64,000 nucleotides of DNA from Phyllostachys edulis (Eukaryota; Streptophyta; Magnoliopsida; Poales; Poaceae), in contig CM070550.1 of NCBI GenBank assembly GCA_036346405.1, positions 12,000,115 to 12,064,114 of the forward strand. Reading direction: 5' to 3'. Below, piece by piece: positions 35,291 through 46,552 of this stretch (positions are counted from its first letter, which is position 1; each line of letters begins with the position of its first letter). Below the pieces are notes generated by a model. It did not search any database. It was given only the letters and a program-made list of their open reading frames with translations, and was not told the DNA's origin. Made by a program: the position numbers and the translations under genes.

Positions 35291-36133
35291 AGGAAGCCGG
35301 ACGAACAAATCCCGACCATTCATCGCAAACCTGCGATCTGACGGCTTTGCACATGTTCGATCCCGACCGCACAACCACGATCTGAGGTGCAAGATCGATG
35401 GAGTTGGGCACCAGGGGGCTCAACGGAATTGCAAAGACCGCGGGGGTTTTTCGCAAAATCGGTGACGTGCGAGCTCCCAAGGAGCAGCGATTCCTGTCGC
35501 TACAAGAAAGAGAATATTAAAGCCTGCCACTTTTCTATAAGCGCGTCTGGAGATTGTAATTCTATTCCAGACTGGACATTTGGAGCCCAAGTGTCCATAC
35601 GGCGGTAGACGCCATCAAGTTTTCTAACTGTTACGTGCAACAGCCCTGGATTAGAGTTGTGAGAAACGGCATGAGCGTGCACAGTATCAAGAACGAAGTA
35701 GGTCAATCATGTAGAGAGAACCTAATAACAACGAAGAAATAATCACGACAAGGGAGGAAGATTTGGCAAAGCTGACCGCAAATTCTTTAAGCGCGACTTC
35801 AAAAGAGTGCAAGGGATTGTCGCTCTCTCAAAACTCTCTCGAACCTTTTAGGACTCTCGGATCTTTGCTCTATACAAGAATCTAGTGCTAAAGAATAATC
35901 TAATCTCTATCGTCTCGTGTGTCTCTTGCTTTGGATGAGTTGATTTGTGGCTTGTATTCTCTATGACCACCCATCGTAGCTTTATATAGTGCCCCCTAGT
36001 TGTCCTTCAAAATGAAGTAGGAATCATAATCCTATTATGATTCATATAGGAATCCTTGTAGCATACTTCTCCATGTCCCAGTTGATTAGGATATGAGTTG
36101 CCCGTACTTAACACTAGGGAGCTGCTAGCCCAC
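35291..36133. other. Intergenic, possible old LTR or transposon remnant
   Basis: A stretch rich in CTCTC and TCTCTC with TTTATATAGTGCCCCC near 35980 looks like promoter or terminator DNA of an old transposon. No ends were found. Confidence 0.3.
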
Positions 36134-36168
36134 GCTATACCGTTGAAATGCATTTCCAACGGTATAGC
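36134..36168. repeat. Near-perfect palindrome
   Basis: Arms GCTATACCGTTGAAATG and CATTTCCAACGGTATAGC are reverse complements except for one missing base; there is no loop. It lies at the edge of the GTTTCAA-rich tract. Confidence 0.8.
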
Positions 36169-36175
36169 AGTTTCA

Positions 36176-36945
36176 TGCAGTTTCGTGAAGTTTCAGTTGC
36201 TTAAAAGTTCCAGATTTCAAGTTTGAAGTTTCGACTAAGTTTCAACGCGTTTCAGATTTCTAGAAGTTTCCATCAGATTCCAAAAAAGTTTTAAGCCCAA
36301 GTTTCAGATTTTGGAACTTAAGTTTCAACAAGTTTAAGACAAAAGAGTTTCAAGAAGTTTAAGCAAGTTTCATGAAGTTTCAAAAGTCTTGTGAAAACAT
36401 TTTAAAAGTTTTAGGTTTCAGTGGGTTTCGCGTATTTCTAGAAGTTTCTAAAAGATTCCAAGAAAGTTTCAAACCCAAGTTTCAGATTTTGGAACTCAAG
36501 TTTCAACAAGTTTCAACATGTTTCAGATTTTGGAACTCAAGTTTCAACAAGTTTCAGACAAAGAAGTTTCAAGTTTCAACATGTTTCGAGTTTCAAAAAT
36601 TGAAACTCCGAGTATTAGGTGAGCTTCAACCGAGTTTCAAATAAAAAATTATAAGTTTCAGAGAGAGTTTCAAAACTGAACACTTAGTTTCAATGCTTTT
36701 CAAATTTTGAAATTGAAACTTCGAGTTTCAATAGTTTCTATCTAGTTTCAGAAAAAATAATTAAATTTCAAGTTTCAAAGAGTGTCAAAACTGAAACACA
36801 AGGTTTTAGCGCTAATTTTCAAGTTTTATAATTGAAACTTTGAGTTTCATGATAGTTTCAATTGATTTTTTTTAAAAAAAAAAAATCTAACCTTCCAATA
36901 GTACACCAAAAGGTTGAAGGGTAAGTTTCAAGATAATTTTAGTCA
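36176..36945. repeat. GTTTCAA-rich degenerate repeat tract
   Basis: For about 770 bases the plus strand is dominated by AAGTTTCA-like words. Within it a longer unit is duplicated: TTTCTAGAAGTTTC to GATTTTGGAACT occurs near 36257-36321 and again near 36433-36500, and TTCAGATTTTGGAACTCAAG recurs at about 36523. The open frame at 36372-36644 is only the repeat read in triplets. Confidence 0.8.
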
Positions 36946-38398
36946 CGTTTCGCAACAAATCAAACATTTTCACTAAATTATCCAAAAAAACAAAAAAAAA
37001 TGTACAAAATCGAAGGAAGCACTACTGTCCTGCAGCTTCTATAGGAAGCCATCAGTGAGCTAGCGGGGGGCTCGGCACCATCAAGGACGGTGTTAGGCTC
37101 CATGCCGCCGTACTCGCATGTGGCCTGCGATGTCACGATTGCTCACTGTCGTGCCTGCCTGTTGCCGCCTTCGTTGCACTTGCTCCTACCACGCCGCCTT
37201 GCCGGACACCCGCAACAGCACCCCGCTAGCCGCCGCTCCAAGGTGGCTTAACAAGGAGATTCCACGACGGTGACAGTGAATCATCCTTGCTGTCCTTGGC
37301 CTCCATAGCTTCTCGTGGAGAGAGAGAGAGAGAGATGGTTTGTGCCTTCGTCTAATTTAGGGAAGGTTGGAGGCTTCAAGCTACTTCACGTTATCCGACG
37401 TGAAATCAACGATGGATGGTGCATGTGGGGCGAGATCAGATGGACAAGAGCTGTACCGTTGGTTGGCTGAAAAATGTTATAGCGTTTTCTAGTATTTCTC
37501 TTACACGGGCTAACTGTGTAACTCTGCCTGTATCAGCGATACGTAGCTGTGGTTGTGCCGCGCGATGTAAATTGAACTGAAGTTGCCATAGTCTCGTTGT
37601 CCCGCTCATAGATTGATTATTTAGTAATTTCAGTGCCTGATTTCATTTCATTTCCCAAGCAAAAATGACACTATTACCTGCCGGATGCAGTTATCTTGGC
37701 TAGAGAAAGGAGTTCACTTCATCTTGTCTCCACTCCAGAGACTTCTGGTGAATTATATCCATGCAGTTATGATGCCTTTCACATTATGGTTTGCCTTTTC
37801 ATCTGCGAATAATTCCTCTTGTTAATTTAATGATACCATTAAGCGTCCATCAGAGGAATAACTATGCGTCTATGCCAATCAGGTTGAATAGGCTCTAGTT
37901 GGGCTCCCACCAAACAGAAAATCATATGTAGGTCCAAGGATTACCCAAGAATTGAAGAGTTTTACCCAATGTTGGGCCGGGCAGCCAGTCCATGGCAACA
38001 GGAAGACTCTGCATTTTGGCAAGTACGTCATGGTGACAATTAACCAATCCCCTTCAGTAATTTATATACACATATCTTTCATACAACGATACAGAATGAA
38101 AGGAGCAGGGAGTCCATTTAGAAAACCATATCCACATAATATGCATGAAGGAAACATGACATAACAGTCTGACGAGAGCAAACTCGCCAAAGGAGCAGGC
38201 TGTAATGTCGTGTAGAAAAATTATACTCCCAATTCGTATTGGTTACTCCAAAGTTTTGCAGCGCTTGATATGGACCTAACTTAGATTACACATAAGGGGC
38301 ATTTAAGTGAAATAAATGGATTAGAATGATTAAGTACGATGGTACAAGAATAAAGCGCCGCTAATATCTTCATATTGCATAAGTTACGAGAATATCCG
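36946..38398. other. Intergenic with short GA microsatellite
   Basis: A GC-rich patch at about 37030-37320, a (GA)n run at 37318-37334, and unremarkable DNA after it. Nothing codes convincingly. Confidence 0.45.
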
Positions 38399-38530
38399 GA
38401 TCCAACCGAATTGAATAGATATTCGATTCGCATTCGCATTCGTTATGACATTCGATTAATATTTGTATTTGAGCATATTCAAATCTGTATTCATATTCGT
38501 TTCAAAATACAAATACGAATATGATTTCAC
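38399..38530. repeat. ATTCG/TATTC-rich short repeat tract
   Basis: Words such as GATTCGCATTCGCATTCG and their reverse complement CGAATA recur, so the tract can fold on itself. It resembles parts of common grass DNA transposons but no ends were found. Confidence 0.4.
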
Positions 38531-38580
38531 CTTGGATTCATTTTCAACCCCGGTATATTTGCATGAGGCACCCTAACAAA

Positions 38581-41069
38581 ATGTAGATCAGTGCTAAAGG
38601 TCCATCTCCTTCCCCCAATCCCCACTACTCCCTCCCATCGCACATTTCAAATCGGAGCTAGGGTTTAGGAAATCGCTGGCACGCAAAGCTGTACCTTGGA
38701 GTAGGCGGCGAACCTCTCTCGCGTAGACAACATGTGCTGAGTCTCCCGCTCAGCTCGCGCAGCGTCCGCACGCGTGGAAGCTCCTCCACCCGCAGTGGCG
38801 GCCTGCTTGTTTCAGCGTCGTCGGGCCTTGGTCGGCTGCTGCTGGGCAAGTTGGGGCGTCGGGCGCTGCCACGACCGGGGAGCCAAGCAAGCAGGGCAAG
38901 TTCTCATCTTCCCTCTCTGCTGATTTGTTTTTTTTGGTCTGTTCCACTTTGCTACCTGCTGATGTGTTCTTGCAATATGTTCATCCTTCCTCCTAGCAAT
39001 CAAGAGCAGTCCATGTGTTCTTGCAATTTTTCCCAATATCCCGCAATTGATGCCCCAATTCCTGTAATATTTGTTTCTCTCCGTTGGTTTAGTGGTCTAA
39101 GTACTAGGTGATTACAAGGATAGTGTACATGATTACTTGATTAGTCAAAGTGTTTGGTGTTGAGCTTCGATTTTTAATTGTCTCTTTAAGTTTCTTGGTG
39201 GACCTGTTTCAATATCTTGGTTAACCTGATACTAGAGAATTTTGGTCGCAAGCCTGAGTTGGATGCTGCAAAAATTAGCACCTGTACCCCGTAACGACAT
39301 TGATATATCCAGCATCCTGCTTTAAGGTCTGAAACATTGGCAGCATTGCACCATTTTTTCAACATGTAGCTCTAAGAATGCGAGGACTAGATGGCATGAA
39401 GAAAGGCACTTTTCAGGTTGAGCTGCTGGAGTATCCAGCAAGTAGTGTGTAATTTATGTCAGCTGCCTTTGTTTTCTTGTAAGGGACTCGAAGCAGAACA
39501 ATGAACCAAGCTCTACCGATCAAGCACTTATACACACTCTTAAGAGGATGAGTGTGTATTTAACGCCAGTTTCAGCATACATACGAGATCGATCCTGCGG
39601 GATTTGATTTTAGCCATACCATTGTACCAATATTAATATTGTCACTACATGGTATGAGCTTCTTGTGTGAAAAAAGAAAAATACAAACTTTGGAAAAACA
39701 AAAGGAAACAACTTATGTTTGCTTACATCTTAAAATCATGCACTAGACATGTTATGTAGTTCTCTTCAAAATAACTTATACCTTTTGTGGTCTAATTGGT
39801 GCAGGGGTATTTTGCTGTTGGTTCTGCATGTGGGATAATTTTGAAGAACTAGCTGAAGTCCACCAGCAACTAGGGAAACTGTAATGGTTTGAATGTGTTT
39901 CGGTTGTTGTGGAGCAGTATCATCTTTTTGCCATCATGAACTGAATGCAGACAGCAGCAGCAATCATCCACTTGTTCATGTCATCAGTCATCTGCTATCA
40001 ATGTAGAGTGTCATTCCAGTAGAATCTTGATGTGCTTAAAGCTTCTCATGTATTGGGTCACTTCTGTTGGCAATATTGTGTACTGGGAACATGTACCAGC
40101 AGAATAGCAGATATTGTGAAATTTAGTACGAATGTTAGTTATTGGTGTCTATGTACCAATTTCCTTTTCCATTGTGACCTGTTAACAGTAGCAAATTGTT
40201 ATTGTTAAAATTTGAGTGTTCCCGATTCTCTATCGTGACTTGCTGGCAGTAGCAAAGTATTGTAAATATTTCAGTGTTCCAGATTCAATCAGTCGCTGCA
40301 CAATGTACAAACAATGGCACATGATCAGGTTTTGCAGTATAAAAAAAACTAATTGAATCAGTATAAGATTTAGTTACAGGATCAAAAGTTGGCCATAACA
40401 TTCAGAACTGCATCGACTAATTTGCATGCTCCAGAAAAGGACCCAAGCTGATCTTACATTCATGTATTACACCTCATTTGCATATATTCAAACATTCAAC
40501 TGTTAGGCCTAGCTATTAGTGTTACAGCTGACACCGAAAGAAGGAAAACTGAAGCACTGATAGTTTCTCCAAGACACAAGCGAAGCTAATTGATCCCTTC
40601 ATCAAGATAATTTGTTGTTGGAGCATTCATCACATCCACCATGTCATGTACTTCTACAAATGCCTGAATAATTTTTTTGGAACACAAGGTACTCTTGACC
40701 TCAAGATATTTACCATTGAAAGTCTGCAAAAGAAAAGAAAAGTATCAGGATATGCTGTCGATATTTGAATTTTGATACTGTACAAAGCTCAAACTTCACA
40801 AGCTGCATACATAATCTTTTTCTAGAGCTTTCCCTTTTCTGTAGTATCATGAAATCCGCAGCATGATTTCTGTACTAAACAAAAACGAGCAACTCTTTAT
40901 CATAGCAGCCAAGCAGGTACTAGATCAGGAGATGGTGCCAATGCTTTATGGCAGCACATTTTGAAATGAGTGAATGAACAAAACATATGATAAAATCAGA
41001 AAACAGGGCATCATGGAATATACACCTAAATCCATAATTTTCAGTTAAAGCTATAATACTTGTGAAAAG
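38581..41069 (+). other. Possible transcribed non-coding locus or gene relic
   Basis: CT-rich leader-like DNA at 38600-38660 with a TAGGGTTTAGG motif, common near grass transcription starts, precedes a GC-rich frame (38734-39111) that has no recognised similarity and ends in low-complexity sequence. The following 2 kb is T-rich like intron or UTR. It may be an lncRNA or a dead gene. Confidence 0.25.
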
Positions 41070-42186
41070 TTAGGACATGTTTGGAACGCATGAATGAAAA
41101 AAGACAAGAACATGAGAAAACATAGGAATGAGAAAGGAATATAGGTGCAAAACAAAGGATTGAAAAACACAAGAAGTTTGTATGAGTGGGTGTTTGGATC
41201 GCAGGAATAGAAAGCACATAGGAATTCTGAATTAATTATATGAGTGAATAGCAATCTCATCTTGATGAGATTTTGTGGTATTCTGCGTTGTTGACCTAAC
41301 TGATTTGGGTCCTTTTCTTATGTTCCAATCGCCACTGCTGGCTTCTTCCAATCGTGGGAATTTTTCCTTTGGCTCGGACAGGATGTTTCATTTCCTTTAA
41401 AAATGCACCGATACGTCACTCAACAGCCGTACCGGTATCCCGATACGTATCGGGTACGGATACGGCCCCGATATGTATCGGGAAGTATCGGTTTCCTTTT
41501 TAATTAAAAAAAAAGAAATGAAATACCGATACACCGATACGGCCTCAAAAGAAGCCCAACACTGCCCAAGCCCATGAAAATGCATCGCTAACCTCTCCCG
41601 CCGCCTTTGTAGGGCACCAGATGCGCCCTACTCCCCCCGTCTTGCAATGAGAGGAGGGCGAGCGAGCCGTGGCGGCAACCGGCGAGGCGGCGGCGGCGCT
41701 CCTCCTCCGCGACCTTCATGGCGAAGCGGCCCTCCTCCTCTGGGGTTAAGCGGCGGCGACCTTCTCTCCGCGACGATCGGGCGACGGACGGCGCGGCGAC
41801 GAGGCAAGCGACGGCGGCTCCTCCTCCGCACCATCTCCTCCGCAACAGTGTGTTCTTCTCTCGCTCTCTCTCCAAGTCGATCGATGAGCGATGAGCAGCA
41901 AGGGGAAAGAGTTGGAAATGCCGGTGGTGGTGAGTGGTGACTTGTTATTGTTAGCTAACTTGTTAGTACTTAGTGGATTGGGGGGAGATTAGGCCGGTGG
42001 GGGGAGATTAGGCTGGCGCTGGGGCGTTGACAAGACCAGGAGAGGGAAATGGCATTCCGACTGGGTGTTGAATCTATTGAATGTTGATGCAGTTGTTTTG
42101 ATAGCAAGATGCAATAACTATCCAGTGGCCAACTAATCTGTATTATACATTTTTACTTATTTTCTTTAGGTCTTTTTTTGTGCAAT

Positions 42187-44450
42187 ATGGCAAGTGAAAG
42201 CGCTGAAGGAAGTATTTCAACCCCTCCTGTGAACCAGATTGTAGATGCCTCCAAACCTCTTTGGAGGCATGTCATTCAATTGGAAAGAACTGGTGGTACT
42301 GGAGGAAATGCGAAATCCAAATGTCGCTATTGTGATGCTATCATCCATGGGAGCTACTATAGAGTTAAAGCACATTTGTTGAAGATTTCAAACTGTGGTG
42401 TCAAGGTTTGTCCAAAAGTGACAGTGCCGATACTACAACAACTCCGTGATGAAGTTGCTGCAGCAGAGGCAGCAACATCAATTGCTACAAGAAGAGTTCC
42501 CTTGCCAGGGGAGAATACCTCAAGCAACGAAGTAGGCAGTGTCAGCCAAATAGGAGTTGTTGCAAATGCAAAGAAAAGAAAGGGGCAACTATCAATTGAC
42601 AAGAGTTTTAATCTTGAGCTTCGAAGCACCATGGATGCTCTTGTTGCGAGAGCATTTTATACTGCGGGCTTGCCATTTAATCTTGGAAACCCATATTGGC
42701 GAGAAATGATTATGTATGCTTGCAACAATCCCCTTAATGGATATGTCCCTCCTGCATACAATAGGATGAGGACAACTCTTCTTCAACAAGAGAGGACACA
42801 TGTTGAAGGCATGTTGGTACCAATTAAGACAACATGGAGCACCAAGGGAGTTAGCATTGCTTCTGATGGGTGGTCTGATGCACAACGGCGACCATTAATA
42901 AATTTTCTAGATGTAACAGAGGGTGGACCTATGTTCTTGCGAGCTGTTAACACAGAAGGTGAGGTGAAGAATAAGGAATACATAGTTGAGAAGATGGTTG
43001 CTGTGATTGAAGAAGTCGGTGCGAAGAATGTTGTTCAAGTGATTACCGATAATGCTCCAGTTTGCAAAGCTACAGGTATGATCATTGAACAAAAGTATAA
43101 TCACATTTTCTGGACTCCATGTGTTGTGCACACATTAAACTTAGCATTGAAGAATATATGTGCTGGAAAGAGTCTTAGGGTCCTGATGGTACCATTCATG
43201 AAGAATTTCAATGGATTATGGATGTTGCACGGGATGCTACCATAATAAAAAATTTCATCATGAATCACAGCCTAAGGTTGGCTATGTTTAATGAGTTTAG
43301 TAAATTAAAATTGCTTGCTATTGCTGAAACAAGGTTTGCATCTATTATTATCATGTTGAAGAGGTTTTATTTCATCCGATCAACTCTTAAGCAAATGGTC
43401 ATTTGTGACATGTGGGACACTTACAAAGATGATAGTGTGGGCACGATACGCTTTAGAAAGAAAAGATTCTTAATGACGTGTGGTGGGGTAATGTGAAGCA
43501 TCTTATTGAGTTCACGAGCCCATTTATTCAATGCTACGTGAAGTCGACACTGACAAGTCATGCCTACATTTGGTCTATGAGATGTGGGATAGCATGATAG
43601 AGAAGGTTAAAGATGCCATTTATAAATGGGAAGGAAAATAACCCCATGAGGATTGTTCTTTCTACTCCGTTATTCACAGCATTTTAGTGGATCGATGGGG
43701 CAAAAGCAACACCCCACTCCATTGTTTGGCACATTCACTCAATCCAAGGTAAATACTAAATAGTTGTTTCTTCTTTAAAATTGATTACATATTTTTGTTT
43801 CTTTCAATCTTTGTCATTCAATCATTTCCTTTGGTAGATATTATGCTGAAGCATGGATTCAAGGAGGTCCTAACCGTCAATTCCCCCATGATGATAATGA
43901 GATTAACAAAAATGTTTTGAAGTGCCTGAAGAAGTTCTTTCCCATTACTGAACAATACAGAAAATTGAAAGCACAGTTTGCAGATTTCTCTCAATTTGGA
44001 GAAGGATTTGATTCATTCAAATCAATTGAGGATAGAGCTCATCTTAAACCAAAGCAATGGTGGAGCACGCATGGAGGTTCAGCCCCAGAGTTGAGAGCGT
44101 TGGCTTTGAAATTGCTTGGGCAACCATCATCATCTTCTTGCTGTGAAAGGAATTGGAGTACCTATGGTTTCATTCATAGCATGAAGAGAAACAAGATGAC
44201 TCCTGAACGTGCGGAAGATTTGGTATTTGTGCACACCAATCTACGCCTTCTCTCAAGAAAATCAGAAAAATATCATCATGGACCTACAAGGATGTGGGAT
44301 GTTGGAGCAGATGCCCATGAAAGTTTTACTAGTGGCGTGGGCATTCTTGAGATTGCTAATCTCTCACCTGATGAACCAGAGTTGGAAATGGAATTATGTG
44401 AAGATGCAACAAGAGATGATGATGCTGAAACTACTATGGATGAGTCATGA
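42187..44450 (+). pseudogene. hAT transposase (BED finger, DUF659, dimerisation domain)
   Basis: The ATG at 42187 starts a frame to 43245: residues about 25-75 form a BED-type zinc finger (CRYC, then HLL and C/H ligands), followed by a DUF659 region with VSIASDGWSDAQRRP and TDNAPVCKA, the region holding catalytic acidic residues. A frameshift near 43195 shifts reading to 43218-43496 and another near 43455 breaks it again. A clear intron (GTAAAT...TTGGTAG, 43749-43837) precedes the last part, 43917-44450, the hAT C-terminal dimerisation domain (CCERNWSTYGFIHS). With two frameshifts it should be inactive. A 5' exon ending near 41935 (GGTGGTG before GTGAGT) is possible. Confidence 0.8.
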
Positions 44451-44632
44451 GTGCGATTAATAGATTATGTTTTATTGCTTTATGAACATTGTTGAACTAT
44501 GTTATGGCCTTATGGGGTATGGATCCTTATGGTTTGTGACTGGGCGTGCTTGAATTATGTTATGTAATATGAACTATTTATCTATGTTCTATCATTAGTC
44601 ATGCAGAAGCTAAGTTTTCTATTGTTCATTTC

Positions 44633-44775
44633 ATCTTGATTCTTGACATACATGGTGCCATAAGGACCATAAGTCCATAACTAATGATGTTGCATTTCTA
44701 TTCCTACGTGAAATGCAACATCATTAGTTATGGACTTACGGTCCTTATGGCACCATGTATGTCAAGAATCAAGAT
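44633..44775. repeat. Long near-perfect hairpin, 66-base arms
   Basis: Arms 44633-44698 and 44710-44775 are reverse complements with a single mismatch, around the 11-base loop TATTCCTACGT. It lies about 180 bases after the transposase stop, inside the hAT element. Confidence 0.95.
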
Positions 44776-44822
44776 GATACATTGATAAATTTACTTATAT
44801 GCCAGACAAATGGAGTAAATTT

Positions 44823-44877
44823 ACATACATACATGGACAAATTTACATACATACATGGACAAATTTACATACATTGG
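44823..44877 (+). repeat. Short tandem repeat, 24-base unit
   Basis: ACATACATACATGGACAAATTT occurs twice in tandem, followed by a partial third copy. Confidence 0.8.
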
Positions 44878-44933
44878 TAAACCCTTGACTCAAAGTCTCA
44901 AACTTATCAAGTATCTCATTTTATATTTTTTAC

Positions 44934-44938
<5 letters not shown>

Positions 44939-44993
<55 letters not shown>

Positions 44994-45004
44994 TATATAT
45001 ATAC
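44939..45004. repeat. (TA)n / (CA)n microsatellite
   Basis: An uninterrupted (TA) run of over 20 units followed by ACACACACAC and a second short TA run. Confidence 0.95.
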
Positions 45005-45469
45005 ATCCGTATCGCCGTATCGGGTTTTTCGGAGAAATGGGGTATCGCCGTACCGGTATCGCGTATCGGTGCTTCTTGTACAGGTTAGGGAAACTTTCCA
45101 AAGGAATTGATTTTCTCAATCCTACGTTCCAAACAGCATAAACAGTGGCAAAAACTGAGGAATCTTGTTTCCTGTACTTCTCCTTTGAAAATCCTCCGAT
45201 CCAAACGGGGCCTTAACATGAGAGTTCTACCAAGACAAAACATGGATTCTTGCTGTCCAAACAATCCAAAGTACTCTTGATAAGTTTAGGATTAAGTACA
45301 CGTTTCGTCTCTCAACTCTTGCCTTAGTTTAATTTTCATCCCTGAATTGTAATACCGGGTAAAACATGTCCTTGAACTATCAATACCGCGCAAAAGATAT
45401 CCCTTCATTTGTTTTAGAGCGGTTTTGACCGGTGTTTGACCCACGTGGCATTCTTGGCACAAAAAAAAA

Positions 45470-45910
45470 ATCAGAACTCTCTCTCTCAGCTCATCAGCTT
45501 CACTTCTCTTGCACCTCCTGTAGAACATACACCTGATGATGAACTCGAGGACGACGCAGAGCGCGTGGATGTAGGCGATCGAGAAGGCCTCGTCGGCGAC
45601 CCCTTGCGTGAGCTTCTCGACCCTCCAGCGTTGCGAGATGACCCGGAGCTGGAATAGCACCTCCGCGGCCGCCATGCCGAGATTGGTGGGTAGCGCCAAC
45701 GCTAGGTCCGTGGGCACGCGGCCCCTAATGACGACACACACCCTGAGCGCGGCGGCGTGACCAGAGCAGCGCTCCATGGCGGCCACCACGACAGCGTGAT
45801 TGCAGACTATGGTGGCGACGCCGACGGCCACCGAGTATGCGATGGCGCCGCCGGTGGAGAGCGCGAGCGTGGCTGTGTGGGAGGTGAGCCCCAGGAGATC
45901 GGCAGTGACA
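45470..45910 (-). pseudogene. Captured fragment of an unknown plant membrane-protein gene
   Basis: Within a 266-codon minus-strand frame (45292-46092) the part from about 45910 to 45470 reads HAVVVAAMERCSGHAA, RVPTDLALALPTNLGMAAAE and AYIHALCVVLEFIIRCMF, which looks like a conserved hydrophobic plant protein of unknown function. The frame's start lies in unrelated sequence and its end in the MULE-like terminal repeat, so the ORF is chimeric. Confidence 0.5.
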
Positions 45911-46158
45911 GTCGCAAGCGACGAGAGCGACGTGATGCTCCGGGCGGAGCATGACAGCGACGCAGGCCTTGGCGAGCAGCAGGAAGGCGGTCGCCCCAGC
46001 ACCTGTTCAACAAGAAGGTGGTCGCCGTGCGCTCCGCCGAGAACCCCGTGCACTTCGCCGAAGCCGCGCAAGTGCCCGATTCCATCGCCCACAACCTCCT
46101 ACATCGTGGCATCGGCATCGGCATCGGCGCGGCCTTCTTCTAGGAAGCAATCCTTCTT

Positions 46159-46552
46159 CTAGGAAGCAATCAGACAACCAAGCAGTTCAATTTCTTGTTC
46201 AACCTCGCCTTTGCCTCCACCTGCCGCCCGTGGCAGTGCTTCTTCCTCGCCTCCACCGAAGGACGGCCTTGATCCCCTTGGCGCCGAAGGCGCATGACCC
46301 GACGGAGAGCTTGCGGAGGTTAGTGGCAGCGACGGCGAGCGCGGTGACACCATCGCCGGTGACGGCGCAGAGGGAGTGGAGCTTGAGGTGCGCGAGGATC
46401 CCGGGGCCACGGCGAGGAGCGAAGCCCGTGCGTCGAGGGCAAGGCGAAGGCGCAAGGTGGCTTCGACGAAGAGCCAGCGGTGGAAGACAAGGGAGCAGCA
46501 CTTGCGGTCGCCAGATCCCAGTAAGAGGAACACCACGGCCTGGTCGAATCAA
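46159..46552 (-). pseudogene. Captured fragment of an F-box/LRR gene (SKIP2/VFB-like)
   Basis: In two minus-strand frames: F-box-like CSLVFHRWLFVEAT with LRLALDARA (about 46500-46420), then LKLHSLCAVTGDGVTALAVA and NLRKLSVGSCAFGAKGIKAV (about 46385-46275), leucine-rich repeats like those of SKIP2/VIER F-box proteins. Indels separate the pieces and both ends are missing. The identification is from remembered family sequence. Confidence 0.65.

Larger units (their letters stand above)
41405..45072 (+). mobile_element. hAT-superfamily transposon, decayed
   Basis: Ends GCACCGATACG (41405) and, inverted, CGTATCGGTGC (to 45072). Many CCGATAC/GTATCGG words crowd the first 150 bases and the last 80, like the subterminal transposase sites of hAT elements. 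A BED-finger/DUF659 transposase relic lies between. An 8-bp target duplication could not be found, so the precise ends are unsure. Confidence 0.65.
41073..45212. mobile_element. Tourist-like MITE split by a hAT transposon
   Basis: The left end GGACATGTTTGGAACG (41073) and the right end, read backwards from 45212, GGCCCCGTTTGGATCGG form imperfect inverted repeats of a type common in grasses. Each is flanked by TTA (41070-41072 and 45213-45215), the PIF/Harbinger duplication. The MITE halves are about 41073-41300 and 45080-45212; between them lies the hAT element. Confidence 0.55.

Noticed and set aside
34642..35480. Minus-strand frames of 225 and 201 codons
   Set aside because: They follow a GC-rich tandem repeat, are Pro/Ser/Arg-rich, overlap other long frames on both strands and match nothing I recognise.
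36372..36644. 90-codon plus-strand frame rich in Phe, Gln and Ser
   Set aside because: It is the GTTTCAA repeat read in triplets.
38734..39111. 125-codon plus-strand frame that might be a gene
   Set aside because: GC-rich at first then plain spacer sequence, no known domain, and no clear splice or stop context. Kept only as a possible transcribed locus.
45292..46092. 266-codon minus-strand frame as an intact gene
   Set aside because: Its start and end lie in unrelated captured and terminal-repeat sequence; only the middle resembles a plant protein.
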